A stretch of 51,827 nt of DNA from Trichomonas tenax (taxonomy: Eukaryota > Parabasalia > Trichomonadida > Trichomonadidae). The number at the start of each line of letters is the position of its first letter. Positions within the stretch are counted from its first letter, which is position 1. Where the stretch lies: assembly GCA_023091735.1 (NCBI GenBank), contig JALKBU010000282.1, forward strand, positions 1-51,827, read 5' to 3'. The notes beneath the pieces are model-generated. The model made no database searches. It was not told the DNA's origin and saw only the letters and a list, made by a program, of their open reading frames with translations. The translations under genes were made by a program, and so were the position numbers. Shown in pieces: positions 9,381 through 19,449 of this stretch.

Positions 9381-9600
9381 AAAATAAATTTTTAAAAAAT
9401 TAGCTTTATTTTTTGAGATTTTCGGATGTGTCAAAAATCGTGATTTTCAAGTCAGAAAACATGAAGTGTAATTACACTTTTCACTTCGTCAAAATTTTAT
9501 GTTTTTCAAATCTTTATAACACTGAATTCTCGTAAATTTTGAGATTGACATTTTGACCTCTTTCCCGAAAATATTTTATCTTCCTACCTACAACCGTATA
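9381..9600. repeat. Intergenic module, copy 1
   Basis: Shares ordered blocks with 10286-10565: TTAAAAAAATTA(G/A)CTTTATTTTTT-like sequence, AAAATCGTGATTTTCA, a CACTTCGTCAAAA block, and GAATTCTCGTAAATTTTGAG followed by GACCTCTTTCCCGAAAATATTTT. Each copy sits directly upstream of a minus-strand element gene. Confidence 0.6.
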
Positions 9601-9611
9601 AATAAATTTAA

Positions 9612-10280
9612 TTAGCAATACATATTTATGAATGTTCCCCATGTATTAATTCTCTCTACTGCCTTTTCATAATTGGTCTTCGCTAAATCATAATTTATTT
9701 TATCTTTTCTTAATTCTTCGATTTCATATTGATCCACTTGGAAAGTTGTGTAACTAACATCCCAATTATAATTTTGTTCATAAGCTTTTTGTGGTTCTGT
9801 AATCTTATTTTCTTCTTCGTTGAATATAGGTTCTGCATTCTCTACTGTATCGGGTAAATTTTGTTTATTAAGTTTATCATGGACTTTATCATTAATGGCG
9901 TCCATGATATCCTTAACACGAAATGCATACTCAATTGAACACCATTCGGCAATGAAATGTATTATATCAGGATGAATGTAAATACCTGTTAATTCTCCTG
10001 TGAATCCTTCACGAAGCTCATAAAATGCTTGAATTTCTTCTTGTTTTTGGGGTGTGATACTTTTGGCACGCCCATAATTTTGAGTCCAAAACGTTAACAT
10101 TTCAGTCATTTTAACACTTTCAAGAAATCTTACTAAATGTTTTTGTTTTCCTGCATCATGAACCATTTTTGAAGCATTTATATAGCCATCCTTGTCTCGA
10201 CGTAAGACTTCAATTCCGCTATAAGTTCCTTTTGTGAATGTATCACCATTCCTCTTGTTAGTCATTCTATCGAAGTTCAT
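9612..10280 (-). CDS. KilA-N domain protein
   Basis: 222 residues. The first 130 residues match the KilA-N fold: GTYSGIEVLRRDKDGYINASKM is the typical opening, followed by KQKHLVRFLES and a GIYIHPDIIHFIAEWCS segment ending in the conserved AFRVKDIMD helix. The C-terminus is charged and helical. KilA-N is a DNA-binding domain of large DNA viruses and phages and is widespread in Maverick-like elements of trichomonads. The gene is intact, unlike its neighbours. The preceding intergenic module recurs upstream of the next element gene. Role in element replication or regulation is inference. Confidence 0.85.
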   Translation of the reverse strand: MNFDRMTNKRNGDTFTKGTYSGIEVLRRDKDGYINASKMVHDAGKQKHLVRFLESVKMTEMLTFWTQNYGRAKSITPQKQEEIQAFYELREGFTGELTGIYIHPDIIHFIAEWCSIEYAFRVKDIMDAINDKVHDKLNKQNLPDTVENAEPIFNEEENKITEPQKAYEQNYNWDVSYTTFQVDQYEIEELRKDKINYDLAKTNYEKAVERINTWGTFINMYC

Positions 10281-10285
10281 TATTT

Positions 10286-10565
10286 ATATAAAAACAAAAA
10301 ATAAAATATTTAAAAAAATTAACTTTATTTTTTCGAAATTTCAAAAGTGTTAAAAAATCGTGATTTTCACGTCAGAACTCACGAAGTGTAAATCTTCACT
10401 TCGTCAAAAATCGTGATTTTCAAGGCTCTTCGAGCCTGGGATTGCATGCAATCCTGGTCTTTATAACAGTGAATTCTCGTAAATTTTGAGATTGACTTTA
10501 AGACCTCTTTCCCGAAAATATTTTTATCAACCTACCTACCAGCCAACAACCGCAAAAATAAATTT
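10286..10565. repeat. Intergenic module, copy 2, with palindromes
   Basis: Direct copy of the 9381-9600 module, about 60 bp longer. The extra part has hairpin ACGAAGTG/CACTTCGT (10381-10388 and 10397-10404), hairpin AGGCTC/GAGCCT (10423-10437) and the perfect 16-bp palindrome GGATTGCATGCAATCC (10439-10454). It lies between the KilA-N gene and the integrase remnant, which are divergent. Confidence 0.6.
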
Positions 10566-10583
10566 ATTTTTATCAATATAAAA

Positions 10584-11142
10584 TGTCTGAAGAACTGGAA
10601 CAAATGATGAAAGAAGAGAATATATAAACAAAGACACAGTAATGAATGCATTAAATGAATTCGTAAAAGCAACTCATCCAAAAACATTAACATCAGATCA
10701 GGACTCAACATACTTAAGTAAAGGCATCACGTCATTTCTGCAGGAAAACAATATCACACATTACACAACAGAGAAACATAACCATAACATTCTAGGAATT
10801 ATTAATCGCCTCATTCGTACATTAAGAGATTTAAACAGAGATAGAGACTTTACTATAGACTCAATGAGTAAATTTATTAAAACATATAATAACACCATTC
10901 ACTCATCGACAGGAATTCCGCCAAATAAATTTAGCGCCACTGATGAGCTCATATATATTGAAAAAATGAATGCTAAAACTGATGCTATCACTAACGATAA
11001 AGAGTTTAAATTTATATGCTTTGCACATCACATAGAACAATATAATGCGAAAGTTCACAATAAAAACAATCCTGTAAGGAACAAAAAAATATCGAAATTG
11101 AAGGGAATTTTTGGTTTTTATAGTAGCGAAATCTCACTCTAA
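10584..11142 (+). pseudogene. Maverick-type (retroviral-like) integrase fragment
   Basis: ATG 10584 gives only 14 codons (MSEELEQMMKEENI). A second frame from 10642 encodes 166 residues matching the C-terminal half of the DDE integrase core: SDQDSTYLS holds the second catalytic Asp, then HNILGIINRLIRTLRDLN and the YNNTIHSSTGIPPNKF motif typical of integrases. The first catalytic Asp region is absent, and the residue usually Glu before Arg is Asn (GIINR). The tail lacks a recognisable chromodomain. The ATG appears to come from another gene fused in by deletion. A dead copy is the best reading. Confidence 0.65.
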
Positions 11143-11261
11143 TTGTAGTCCGATAGTGACATATATGCGAATAATTCAAGAAAAGTTCAATATTATCATT
11201 GTCATAATAAAATTTTAAATTTAATATAGTTCATTTTTATTACAAACATAATATATTGTGG

Positions 11262-13646
11262 TCATGTGGATGGGGGCTGGTCTGGTTCGTACTTAGGAAG
11301 GAGGTTGTGGAGCGCTTCGACATTTTGTTCGCCGACGATTTCTTCTAAATTCTTGTATAACGGGCTGGAAAGAGTAAACTGTGTTGTGGAGATCCTTTGA
11401 GGTACTTTTGTGGATAATAAGTTGAGAATAGACATTGTGAGCTCTTTCTTGTCGAGTTCGAAACGTGTCTTCTCACGAGAAAGTGCGCGAAGCTGTTGAA
11501 GAAGTAAATTCATCAGATTCACATCTTCGCAGTTGTCTGGCATCGCATTTGCTAATGTTATAACCAGAGGCATAGCTTTGGAGTATCTGCTGACGATATA
11601 TGTTAACAAGCATTTGCTCAAAGCCAAGATTTCCGGTGCATGTGCAGCGATAGCTTCCGGACAGTGACGTGCAATCTTAGAGAAGACTGGGCCGATGATT
11701 AGTTTGGAAGCTGATGAGAATAAACTTGAAGACAAATGCTCAACACAGCTCTCAACGATCCTCAAGAAGTCATTTTGATCTGAAATGAATGGAGTAACTG
11801 ATTCAACAACAGTTAACACAGCAATAAGATTCGCACTGTTGTTTGCTGTTGCAAGATTGTTCTGGACAACTTCCATGCATTCCTGGATGACTTGCATGAC
11901 ATTGGCTCCAAATACATCGATAATGGCCGACAATAACAGATATCCATCGTCTTCACTGTTGTTGGAGATCAAGAAAATCGCGAGCTCATTGAACTGCTCC
12001 AAGTTTGGAGCGCAAGTTTCACCAGAAGACCTTATTAATTGGCAAAGGTATCCGATGCATGCTGAGATTGTTGGAATGTTGGAATTAATGATTGTTGACG
12101 TGTATTCTAATATACTGTCGATCAGACCAAAGGATGTTTCGGCATCGAGATTCGCTGCGATCGAAGTGAGAACTAAGAATGATTCTGAAACTAAATCAAC
12201 TTGTTTTGGCTCTGATTCGGTGATGATCTGGACCATGTGTTGAGAAACTAAATCAACGGCACCGGGACGTCCAGAATTAGCAATTGCAGACAATATTTGT
12301 TGAGCACAGTCACTCAAAACTGACTTTTCTGACTGAAGCAACTGCAAAGCAAATTGGAATAATTCATCTGACGGCTCCATCTGCTTTATCTCTATTAACT
12401 CAGTGGCTTCATTCAACGCTTGCTGCAGGACACGAGGTGAATCATCCTGCAAAAGATGCATCAAAACTTCTTGACGTGTCTCAAAATCTTGAGGAGTCAA
12501 AAGCTGTGAAATAACTTCGTCATTCATCTTCTTGGAAAGCTTTGAAGCGAGCACGGAGCACGCAAATCTAATTGATGGGGAGTCTGATTTCAAGTTAGAA
12601 GAAATATATTCCATACATAATGGAAATGCATTTTGGAACTGCGTTTCTATAATTAAATCGATCATTTGTATTCCACAGACTATTCTATTACTTTCTTGAT
12701 ATATATCATCATTATCTAATGGTTCCGTACTTGGATCTGATGCAAGTAACTCAATGCAGTACCGCATTATCGTTTGCCAGTTTTGTTTGAGAATTGAATT
12801 CGAGATGTCTGTCAAGTAAAATGTTGTGTTGAGATTCAAGAATGGCCACATGTTGATGCTGGATGTCAAGCATGCTAAGTACCTCTCATAGTTCTCTGGA
12901 TATTTGTGTAATATCTCTGGTACAGCGTAACAAATCGATATGAACAATTTTGATGACTCGAGTGGAAAATCTTGTGCATTCTCCCAAACTAAGTTGATGA
13001 TAGAAACAACGAAGTCTTGCGGTATTTCGTGTAAGTCTGTATAGTGTATGAGTCTCTCTATTGATTGTAAGTAGTAATGCCTGCATTCGTCTGATTCAAA
13101 CTTGGAATTTGTCTCATTTAAGTGAACGCATATTTCAACTCTCGCTTGTAAAGGAAAAGCTGAGACATTTGCCTCACTTATAATCTGTAATATCCTCGTT
13201 ACGAACTTTGACTGCGATTCTGGTGCGATTCGTGAAATTAACTCGCAAATTACGTTATATGCAAATTCGGATGGAATCGCATTAAGGTATATAATAAAAC
13301 TGTTGACAGAAAACACGTTCATTTCCTCGTCTAAAACGGATAAGTACTTCGCAAGCGTGTTAAAGACAGGCAAAACGAATGTTTCAGGATTTAATCCATC
13401 AGGAATTCGTCTTATTTTAGCAGACTGTCTCTGCAAAGGAACAGTTAACATTTTTATCGCGTTTACTCTTGTTTTTATCGGAACATCTGTCGTTTCAATG
13501 ATTTCGATTAAATTAAAGATATAGGAAAGAGGGTCTTCTTCCTTTATTTTCGTCAAATACACAGTGGCTTCGTTTATGTCTTCAATATGTTCCAGGAGTG
13601 AATTATCAGAAATCGATCTAAAACATTCATAAAAGGATTTTTGCAT
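11262..13646 (-). CDS. Karyopherin/importin-beta-like HEAT repeat protein
   Basis: 794 residues from ATG 13646; a TTG ten codons upstream is not a likely start. The protein is all-helical with a repeated two-helix pattern and acidic loops (for example SEDDGYLLLSAIIDVFGANVM, as in importin-beta HEAT repeats). Importin-beta proteins carry cargo through nuclear pores with Ran. There is no clear N-terminal Ran-binding signature, so another HEAT/ARM scaffold is possible. TGACA lies two bases before the ATG on the coding strand (AGTGACACTATG). The gene lies head-to-tail with the next large minus-strand gene, 135 bp apart. Confidence 0.5.
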   Translation of the reverse strand: MQKSFYECFRSISDNSLLEHIEDINEATVYLTKIKEEDPLSYIFNLIEIIETTDVPIKTRVNAIKMLTVPLQRQSAKIRRIPDGLNPETFVLPVFNTLAKYLSVLDEEMNVFSVNSFIIYLNAIPSEFAYNVICELISRIAPESQSKFVTRILQIISEANVSAFPLQARVEICVHLNETNSKFESDECRHYYLQSIERLIHYTDLHEIPQDFVVSIINLVWENAQDFPLESSKLFISICYAVPEILHKYPENYERYLACLTSSINMWPFLNLNTTFYLTDISNSILKQNWQTIMRYCIELLASDPSTEPLDNDDIYQESNRIVCGIQMIDLIIETQFQNAFPLCMEYISSNLKSDSPSIRFACSVLASKLSKKMNDEVISQLLTPQDFETRQEVLMHLLQDDSPRVLQQALNEATELIEIKQMEPSDELFQFALQLLQSEKSVLSDCAQQILSAIANSGRPGAVDLVSQHMVQIITESEPKQVDLVSESFLVLTSIAANLDAETSFGLIDSILEYTSTIINSNIPTISACIGYLCQLIRSSGETCAPNLEQFNELAIFLISNNSEDDGYLLLSAIIDVFGANVMQVIQECMEVVQNNLATANNSANLIAVLTVVESVTPFISDQNDFLRIVESCVEHLSSSLFSSASKLIIGPVFSKIARHCPEAIAAHAPEILALSKCLLTYIVSRYSKAMPLVITLANAMPDNCEDVNLMNLLLQQLRALSREKTRFELDKKELTMSILNLLSTKVPQRISTTQFTLSSPLYKNLEEIVGEQNVEALHNLLPKYEPDQPPST

Positions 13647-13648
13647 AG

Positions 13649-13653
13649 TGTCA
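13649..13653 (-). promoter_or_regulatory. TGACA adjoining the karyopherin-like start
   Basis: Coding strand reads AAAAAGTGACACTATG. It is one of the start-proximal TGTCA/TGACA sites seen across the window. Confidence 0.4.
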
Positions 13654-13781
13654 CTTTTTGGGAAATTTTTAGGCAAATATCGCTGAGAATCAAAATTTAA
13701 TTAAAAACATGATATGGAAATACAATATCCGATTGAATTTGAAAAATATTTAAACAATAATGAATTAACAAAAAATATATG

Positions 13782-16439
13782 TTAGAGATTATTCGGGAAC
13801 ATTGCAGAGATGACGTTGCGTGAGGAGGAACGAAAGAGGGCCTTCTTCTTGAATTCGAAATTCAATGATTCTAAATGCTTCTTCATCTTTGTCTTAAACG
13901 TGGAGCTTCCATGTTTGTGGTATATGATGTTAAGCATTTCATTCATTGTCTTTATTGTATCTGATATTCCGAATAATAATGATGAATTCTTGATTGTGCA
14001 AGCAAATCTTCCCATTTTAGACTCAATGAGAACAAAGAACCTGTCTAATAGGGCGAATCCACCAGTATTATAAATCTTAATAATTAATTTGCAAAATTTC
14101 TGGAAAACCAAAGGATCTTCTGTCTCAGCGACCCTCTGGAACTTCGATGATATATCTGGTATTTCGAAAATCGTTTCCATAGAAGCTTCTGTTGTGATTA
14201 AAGCCATAAAGACCTTCCAAGCATCATGAACAGATTTCTTGGATCCAACTAAGAGACCATTGATCAAAATATTCACAAACTCTCCATTAAACAATATTTG
14301 AGAGTTATTATTCGGGAATTTTGTGCACATTGCGAGAACACCAAAGGACTTCTCAATTGTCATGCTTGTCCTGCAGACAGCAAGATAACAAATTTGACTA
14401 ATGAAAGATCCGCATAATCCTTCTAAGAATTGATTGTTATACTTTGGAATCGAATCATTGATAATCTTGATGATGACTTGGATAATTGGGAACAGTCTTT
14501 CAGAATAATCATGCATGATTGGTTGAAGAATATTTGAAATATGCTCCATTTGTGGCGCCAAGTTCACTCGTTTGAGGTACATCCTGTACTGATCGAGAAT
14601 TAGAGACATGAAGTAAGAAAATGTCGGATTAATTGTTGACGCAAGTAGAGACTTGAACTCTTTGCTCATGGAAATGAAATTCCTTGTAAACCAGTCTGGG
14701 TTAGAGTATCCTATCGAATTCAAGATATAACGTCCAACTTTAAAGTCTGAAATTTCGAGCATTTTGCTGAAACTGCCCTTAAACAGCTGATGGTATATCA
14801 ATTCCGAATGCATTGACAGAAGTGCACATAATTCGTAAGAATATTCTCCGGAATCGTCCGTTTGTGCTGTATTCCAAAGTCCAATCACTTGTATTGGGTT
14901 TTCGAGCTCACTTGATATGAATTTAAGAGAGGTCCTGCAGAAATTGTAAATGCTGTTGTGAAGTTCTGTGAAAACTTGAATAAGATCTGTATCTAATAAA
15001 AGCGAAAACATGTGAATCTGTTGAATTACTGCTGCTAATTGTGTTCTCAGGTGTTGCATATGATATAATTGATAGTTTTCTTGAGCATTAACTAACGCAA
15101 TGCGTGTGAACCTGTAAAATAAATCGATTTTTTCTGGATTCTTGAAATCGTTGAACAGAGTGATAGAAACTTTCTGATTCGATATAATTTTCTTGAATAA
15201 TAAGGAAACCCTGTAAAAGTGCGTTGGCGAATATTCAGCAATATCTAAAAGCTTCGTTAGCGTGGAATGTGTGAAATTATTCGCGATTGCAGACTGTATA
15301 GTCGATCCAGATTGTTCAGTGAGTTGTAGCAGAGAATCTAAATCTGCATTATAATTAAAGATTTTGAGTGGATTCTCTTGAACGTTTTGCTCAATCGCAG
15401 CCATATCCATTGCTTGAACATGATTATCTATGAATTTGAACACGTGAAGTGGCGCCGTTGCTGTTAATGAAGCCTTATGGACGCCATATTGCTTCATATC
15501 GTTTACGAATTCTTCCTTGTTGACACCAAAAACGACGTATTCGTTCTTCTGTTCAGCCTGTCCTGTTTCAATTGGTTCGAACAAATTTTCGATTTGACGA
15601 TCAAATGATGGGCATTCTAGACCTTTAACCCACTCATATCTATCGCTGCTGTATGTTTTTGTTGTGTCCTCTGTTATTGTACTCTCTGGCGCTTGTTTAT
15701 TCGCAAATTCGACTTTAATTATACATTTGAAATCAGTGACTTTTGTGAATTCAGTCATGTTGAACTGCTGGTGCGTGAGTTCCTCCCAGTTCTGATATGC
15801 TTTTTCGTATTCTTCGAAAGTGCTATATAAGAGATAATTTGGTTCTGCTGGAATTAACTGTGATTGCCACTGTTTTTCGGTTGCCATGTGATGTCTGAAT
15901 TGAAGTGTATCACGTTTTGGCATTTGTTGCGGGAAATTTTCTGTGGGATCAATTTTCTTGTCAGTTGTGATCTTTGATAATAAGCACACGAGATTCTTTG
16001 GCTGAAGTGGGTTTTTTGCTGGATCAAATTTTCTGTAAATTGGAGTATTTGGTTCAATTATCGAGGGAAATGAAGGAATATATGTCTTAGAAACGATTGA
16101 AGTAGGTAGCTGAATTCCATTCGTCACTTTCTCGAGAAGCAGCTTCCATAATGACATTTTCAATCCGTAATCCTTCTTAACGTTATCGAATTCTATCGAA
16201 GGAAAGGAGAAATCCTTTACTGTGAGGTTCTTGCTGAAAAAGACTTTGTCAAGGAGTCTTAGCGGGGAGTCATCTGTCTGGCTCTTCACTTGCTCATAAT
16301 ATTTGTCATAAAGCATTAAGTCTTTGTCGAGGAATACAGCGTCATTCAGCTCCGAGGCTTCAAGCACCGTTTGCTGCTGTGGTGCTGATTCTTTATTAAT
16401 GCCTTCAAACAAAAGATCTATAAAGATTGGAGCAGACAT
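13782..16439 (-). CDS. Large helical protein, unrecognised
   Basis: 885 residues from ATG 16439; the TTG two codons earlier is an unlikely start. The N-terminal 350 residues are mixed and charged, with prolines. The rest is predicted alpha-helical, in long hydrophobic helices resembling a HEAT/ARM-like solenoid (for example around NSIGYSNPDWFTRNFISMSK). No signal peptide or membrane span is seen, and I recognise no family. ATG is preceded directly by TTGTCA, an initiator-like site. The intact frame of this length shows it is a real gene. Confidence 0.8.
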   Translation of the reverse strand: MSAPIFIDLLFEGINKESAPQQQTVLEASELNDAVFLDKDLMLYDKYYEQVKSQTDDSPLRLLDKVFFSKNLTVKDFSFPSIEFDNVKKDYGLKMSLWKLLLEKVTNGIQLPTSIVSKTYIPSFPSIIEPNTPIYRKFDPAKNPLQPKNLVCLLSKITTDKKIDPTENFPQQMPKRDTLQFRHHMATEKQWQSQLIPAEPNYLLYSTFEEYEKAYQNWEELTHQQFNMTEFTKVTDFKCIIKVEFANKQAPESTITEDTTKTYSSDRYEWVKGLECPSFDRQIENLFEPIETGQAEQKNEYVVFGVNKEEFVNDMKQYGVHKASLTATAPLHVFKFIDNHVQAMDMAAIEQNVQENPLKIFNYNADLDSLLQLTEQSGSTIQSAIANNFTHSTLTKLLDIAEYSPTHFYRVSLLFKKIISNQKVSITLFNDFKNPEKIDLFYRFTRIALVNAQENYQLYHMQHLRTQLAAVIQQIHMFSLLLDTDLIQVFTELHNSIYNFCRTSLKFISSELENPIQVIGLWNTAQTDDSGEYSYELCALLSMHSELIYHQLFKGSFSKMLEISDFKVGRYILNSIGYSNPDWFTRNFISMSKEFKSLLASTINPTFSYFMSLILDQYRMYLKRVNLAPQMEHISNILQPIMHDYSERLFPIIQVIIKIINDSIPKYNNQFLEGLCGSFISQICYLAVCRTSMTIEKSFGVLAMCTKFPNNNSQILFNGEFVNILINGLLVGSKKSVHDAWKVFMALITTEASMETIFEIPDISSKFQRVAETEDPLVFQKFCKLIIKIYNTGGFALLDRFFVLIESKMGRFACTIKNSSLLFGISDTIKTMNEMLNIIYHKHGSSTFKTKMKKHLESLNFEFKKKALFRSSSRNVISAMFPNNL

Positions 16440-16640
16440 TGACAATGCAATATCGGTGGATTTGGATGTTATGAAATGCTGCTCTGTTATTATAATATAT
16501 AAAAATAAAATTTAAAATTATAACAAAAGTGACATTTATCAGAAAAATATATGGATTATGTTAGATAATAGAGCTCTGCCTTAATGTGTTAAAAAGTCGG
16601 TTTTTAAGCATCTGTAGTTTACGTGTCAGTTTTTAAAAAT

Positions 16641-16697
16641 TTTGCGATTTTGGGAAGACTTTTGAGAGAATTGAGCGATTCTCCCAAAAATCGCAAA
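16641..16697. repeat. Hairpin, 15-16 bp arms
   Basis: TTTGCGATTTTGGGA (16641-16655) pairs with TCCCAAAAATCGCAAA (16682-16697) with one bulge. TGTCAGTTTTTAAAAATTTTG just upstream resembles the copine promoter region. Confidence 0.6.
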
Positions 16698-16866
16698 TCT
16701 TGATTCTTCGAATTTGTCAAACGGCTTTCCATCAAGATCAAATTCAATGTCATCACAATTTATTTGGGACCTATTATTTATGCATATTAGGATACAGCAT
16801 TTTTAAATAAAAATTAATGTTCGTCAAAACCGCTTTGTAAGCAAATGGCTATAGTAATGAAGTAGT

Positions 16867-16984
16867 ATATGAAGTGTGCTTTTTAGGTTTATCCTAAATT
16901 CTTCAGTGAGGGTTCGTTTCTCCGTTCCTCTCCCTCCACAAAACAATTTACAACAGCAAACCTAAAAAGCATCACTTCATATAT
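16867..16984. repeat. 118-bp snap-back element
   Basis: Arms 16867-16890 and about 16958-16982 are reverse complements over about 24 bp with one single-base bulge. The core is GCTTTTTAGGTTT / AAACCTAAAAAGC. The loop is about 67 bp and pyrimidine-rich. Confidence 0.65.
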
Positions 16985-17071
16985 GTTTATCACCAATTTA
17001 TAAAATTATTTAAATCCACATATGATTTAACTTTTTCAATGACTTTCTTCATTTACCCCTTAACCCACAAA

Positions 17072-17098
17072 GGTGACATTTTGCGTCAAAATGTCACC
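17072..17098. repeat. Perfect 11-bp inverted repeat
   Basis: GGTGACATTTT (17072-17082) and AAAATGTCACC (17088-17098) with a 5-bp spacer. It places TGACA and TGTCA back to back. Confidence 0.7.
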
Positions 17099-17332
17099 GA
17101 CTGGGGCGGAATTAATGAGTAAAAATCAATTTACGACAAATTTTATGATAAGGGGTATTGAAAAATTGAATGAAAACTAAAAACGCAAAAAAATATAAAA
17201 ACGGTTGTTTTGAATATTGAATGTAAATAATCATCAGCACGTTAGTCAAGGTGTGCGGTGTTGTATACTGAGCACAATTTATGAAAATTTATGTAAAATT
17301 TAATGATATTTTTATTTTTTATTTTTATATAA

Positions 17333-17575
17333 ATGACACAGAGAGTGCGAACATCCACAATTTTAAGTTCTGATTTTACACATGAAGAAATAAAAAATAT
17401 TTTAGGCAGAAATAGAGACAAGCAGTTATTATTTAAGAAATGTAATGAGGTTTGCGGATATGTTAAATGATTTGAATATGATGGAGAAATTAATAAAGAA
17501 GATATTTTAAGGTTTTTATATCCAGTGAATGAAATTGATAATAATGTTTATGATTTCTTGAAATCTCAATTTTGA
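17333..17575 (+). pseudogene. Small hypothetical protein with one in-frame TGA
   Basis: ATG 17333 to TGA 17573-17575 is 81 codons in one frame, interrupted only by TGA at 17468-17470. The text after the stop stays protein-like (FEYDGEINKEDILRFLYP). TGG to TGA, losing a Trp, is the simplest history. The family is not recognised. The standard code is in use elsewhere (the FHA-RING gene ends in TGA), so readthrough is unlikely. Confidence 0.4.
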
Positions 17576-17976
17576 TCGAATACTATGGCAAACTTTATCT
17601 TATGAACAAAGATCATCATATTAATTTTTTATCGCTCAAAATTGAGATATAGTTTTATTATTTGAGTTGTAAATTAAATTATGTGGCAAAAACAATTTTA
17701 TTTTATAAAATTGATATATCAAGACCTATGTCTATCATACATGCAAAATTGCAAGTTCAATTCTGCTCGGAGGCTATTATAAGACTCATCATTTTTCCAA
17801 TGTGATTTTTGGTGCAACGGGTCTTTTTTCTTATCGTTTTTTCGTAAAATGTAAATTTTCGTACGTTAAGAACCCTATTTTAGTAGAAAGCGTGCTCTGA
17901 GTGAATTGGATATGGCCAACTTCTAGAATTCACCCATGCGATAGTGGTTGTATGGGATGAAATTCATTTCATGTCA

Positions 17977-18238
17977 TAAGTAGAACTGAAAATGTCGACA
18001 TTTCAAGAAATCATTTCAAATCTTATATCAATGATTCAAGTAGATCATGCAAACGTAGGAGCGATAAAAAAACAAGGAATTTATACAAAATTGACGAAAA
18101 TAGAAAAGTTCATTACAGATATTATGAAGATTAAAGAATAGGACATTGATTCATTCATATACAGCTTCCTCCTATTTGATTGTTATGATCACATTACTAA
18201 TATAAAAATTCAGAAAAATTCATATCACAATTTTACGA
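17977..18238 (+). pseudogene. Ankyrin-protein N-terminal fragment, left arm of inverted repeat
   Basis: From ATG 17992 the frame reads MSTFQEIISNLISMIQV and continues with IYTKLTKIEKFITDIMKIKE, then a TAG, then a FLLFDCYD segment. This resembles the N-terminal region that precedes ankyrin repeats in the large trichomonad family carrying a DUF3447-like part. The same sequence lies inverted at 19450-19710. The copies differ by a few substitutions and one A in an A run; the right copy has a sense codon where this one has TAG. Confidence 0.5.
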
Positions 18239-18265
18239 ATTTCTCATTTATAACTTATAACTATA

Positions 18266-18383
18266 TTTCAAGATCGAATATCTTTGACAATTGACCTGTT
18301 TCTCGTCCATTTCCTCCAATGCAGACATGCAGATGGCGATATGTAGAAGAAACATGTGAATTGTCAAAGATATTGGATGTTGA
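18266..18383. repeat. 118-bp snap-back over ankyrin remnant
   Basis: Arms of about 38 bp (18266-18302 and 18347-18383) are reverse complements with about six mismatches. The core AATATCTTTGACAATT (18275-18290) is exact. The left arm continues the ankyrin-fragment frame (YISRSNIFDN), so coding debris was copied in inverted order. Confidence 0.6.
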
Positions 18384-19449
18384 AAATAAGAAAATTAAAT
18401 AAAAGTCATTGATTTTTTAATCATTTTATTGTATGAGTCAATTATAAAATTATTATATGTAAATCAATATTATTTAAAATAAGAAAAAGTGTTGACACTT
18501 TTCATTACAATAAAAAATGATATATAAAAATACATATCATAAAGTTAATATACATTAATTACAACATAAATTTATGAGAAAACAAGATTTGAGTTAAGAT
18601 TGAGAGTAATGATAATAATAAAATTCAATATAAAAATAATATAGTGAATAATTCAAAAGATGCGAGCATTATGTTTTATAGCAGAAATAAAGTGATTGTG
18701 AATTCGTGAAAATGTCACTAGAAAACAGACAAATATCAGAATTAAATAATGATTTAGTAAATAGCTTTTGAATGATCTGAAACCATTCTCAGAAATATTG
18801 AATGATGTAAAACAAGAATATAATGCATATATAAAATGCATAAATAACACATTTCCCAATTGCTCTCTGAATATATTCTATGAGTCTAATTATTGTATAG
18901 TTTACACAAAAATACAAACAGATTTACAATGATATAATAAGTATAATTATATTGCAGCGGTTTGACTTTCAAAATTTGAAAAGGCTCAGAAATGTAATAT
19001 GCATTATTTAAAATGTATAATATATAATTTCGAACTTACTAACAATCATTTTTTGTTTTTTTTTCCTTCTTTTGCATTTTCAAGCGCTTCTGATTGATAT
19101 ATTCGAAGTTTGACGATACTATATATTATCACATACGCTGCCAAATAGAGAACTAAAATGACTAACCAAAATATCCACATTTTATTTTAATTATATTTAT
19201 CTCGCTTAATGTGTATGTTTTAGAAGTTTATTAGCATTTACCACATGATTACAATAAGAATATACAATAAAACTATTTTTCTAACTTCAATCATGATATG
19301 TGTCAATTTTTTATTATACATCATGTAATCTATTTTACAAGTCATATGTCAAAAATATTAAATTTTCTATATTTTAATATAATAATGACTATAATACCCT
19401 TAGATAAGTTGTAGCATATTGATGGATGTTCAGTTCAGTGGTGGAAACA
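18384..19449. other. Non-coding AT-rich spacer between the inverted arms
   Basis: Very AT-rich; short frames have no protein character. No gene or RNA recognised. Confidence 0.5.

Larger units (their letters stand above)
16440..17332. other. Repeat-rich non-coding stretch
   Basis: No gene. Holds TGTCACTTTTGTTATAA about 95 bp upstream of the 16439 start, a hairpin (16641-16655 with 16682-16697), a 118-bp snap-back (16867-16984) and a short palindrome (17072-17098). Confidence 0.55.
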
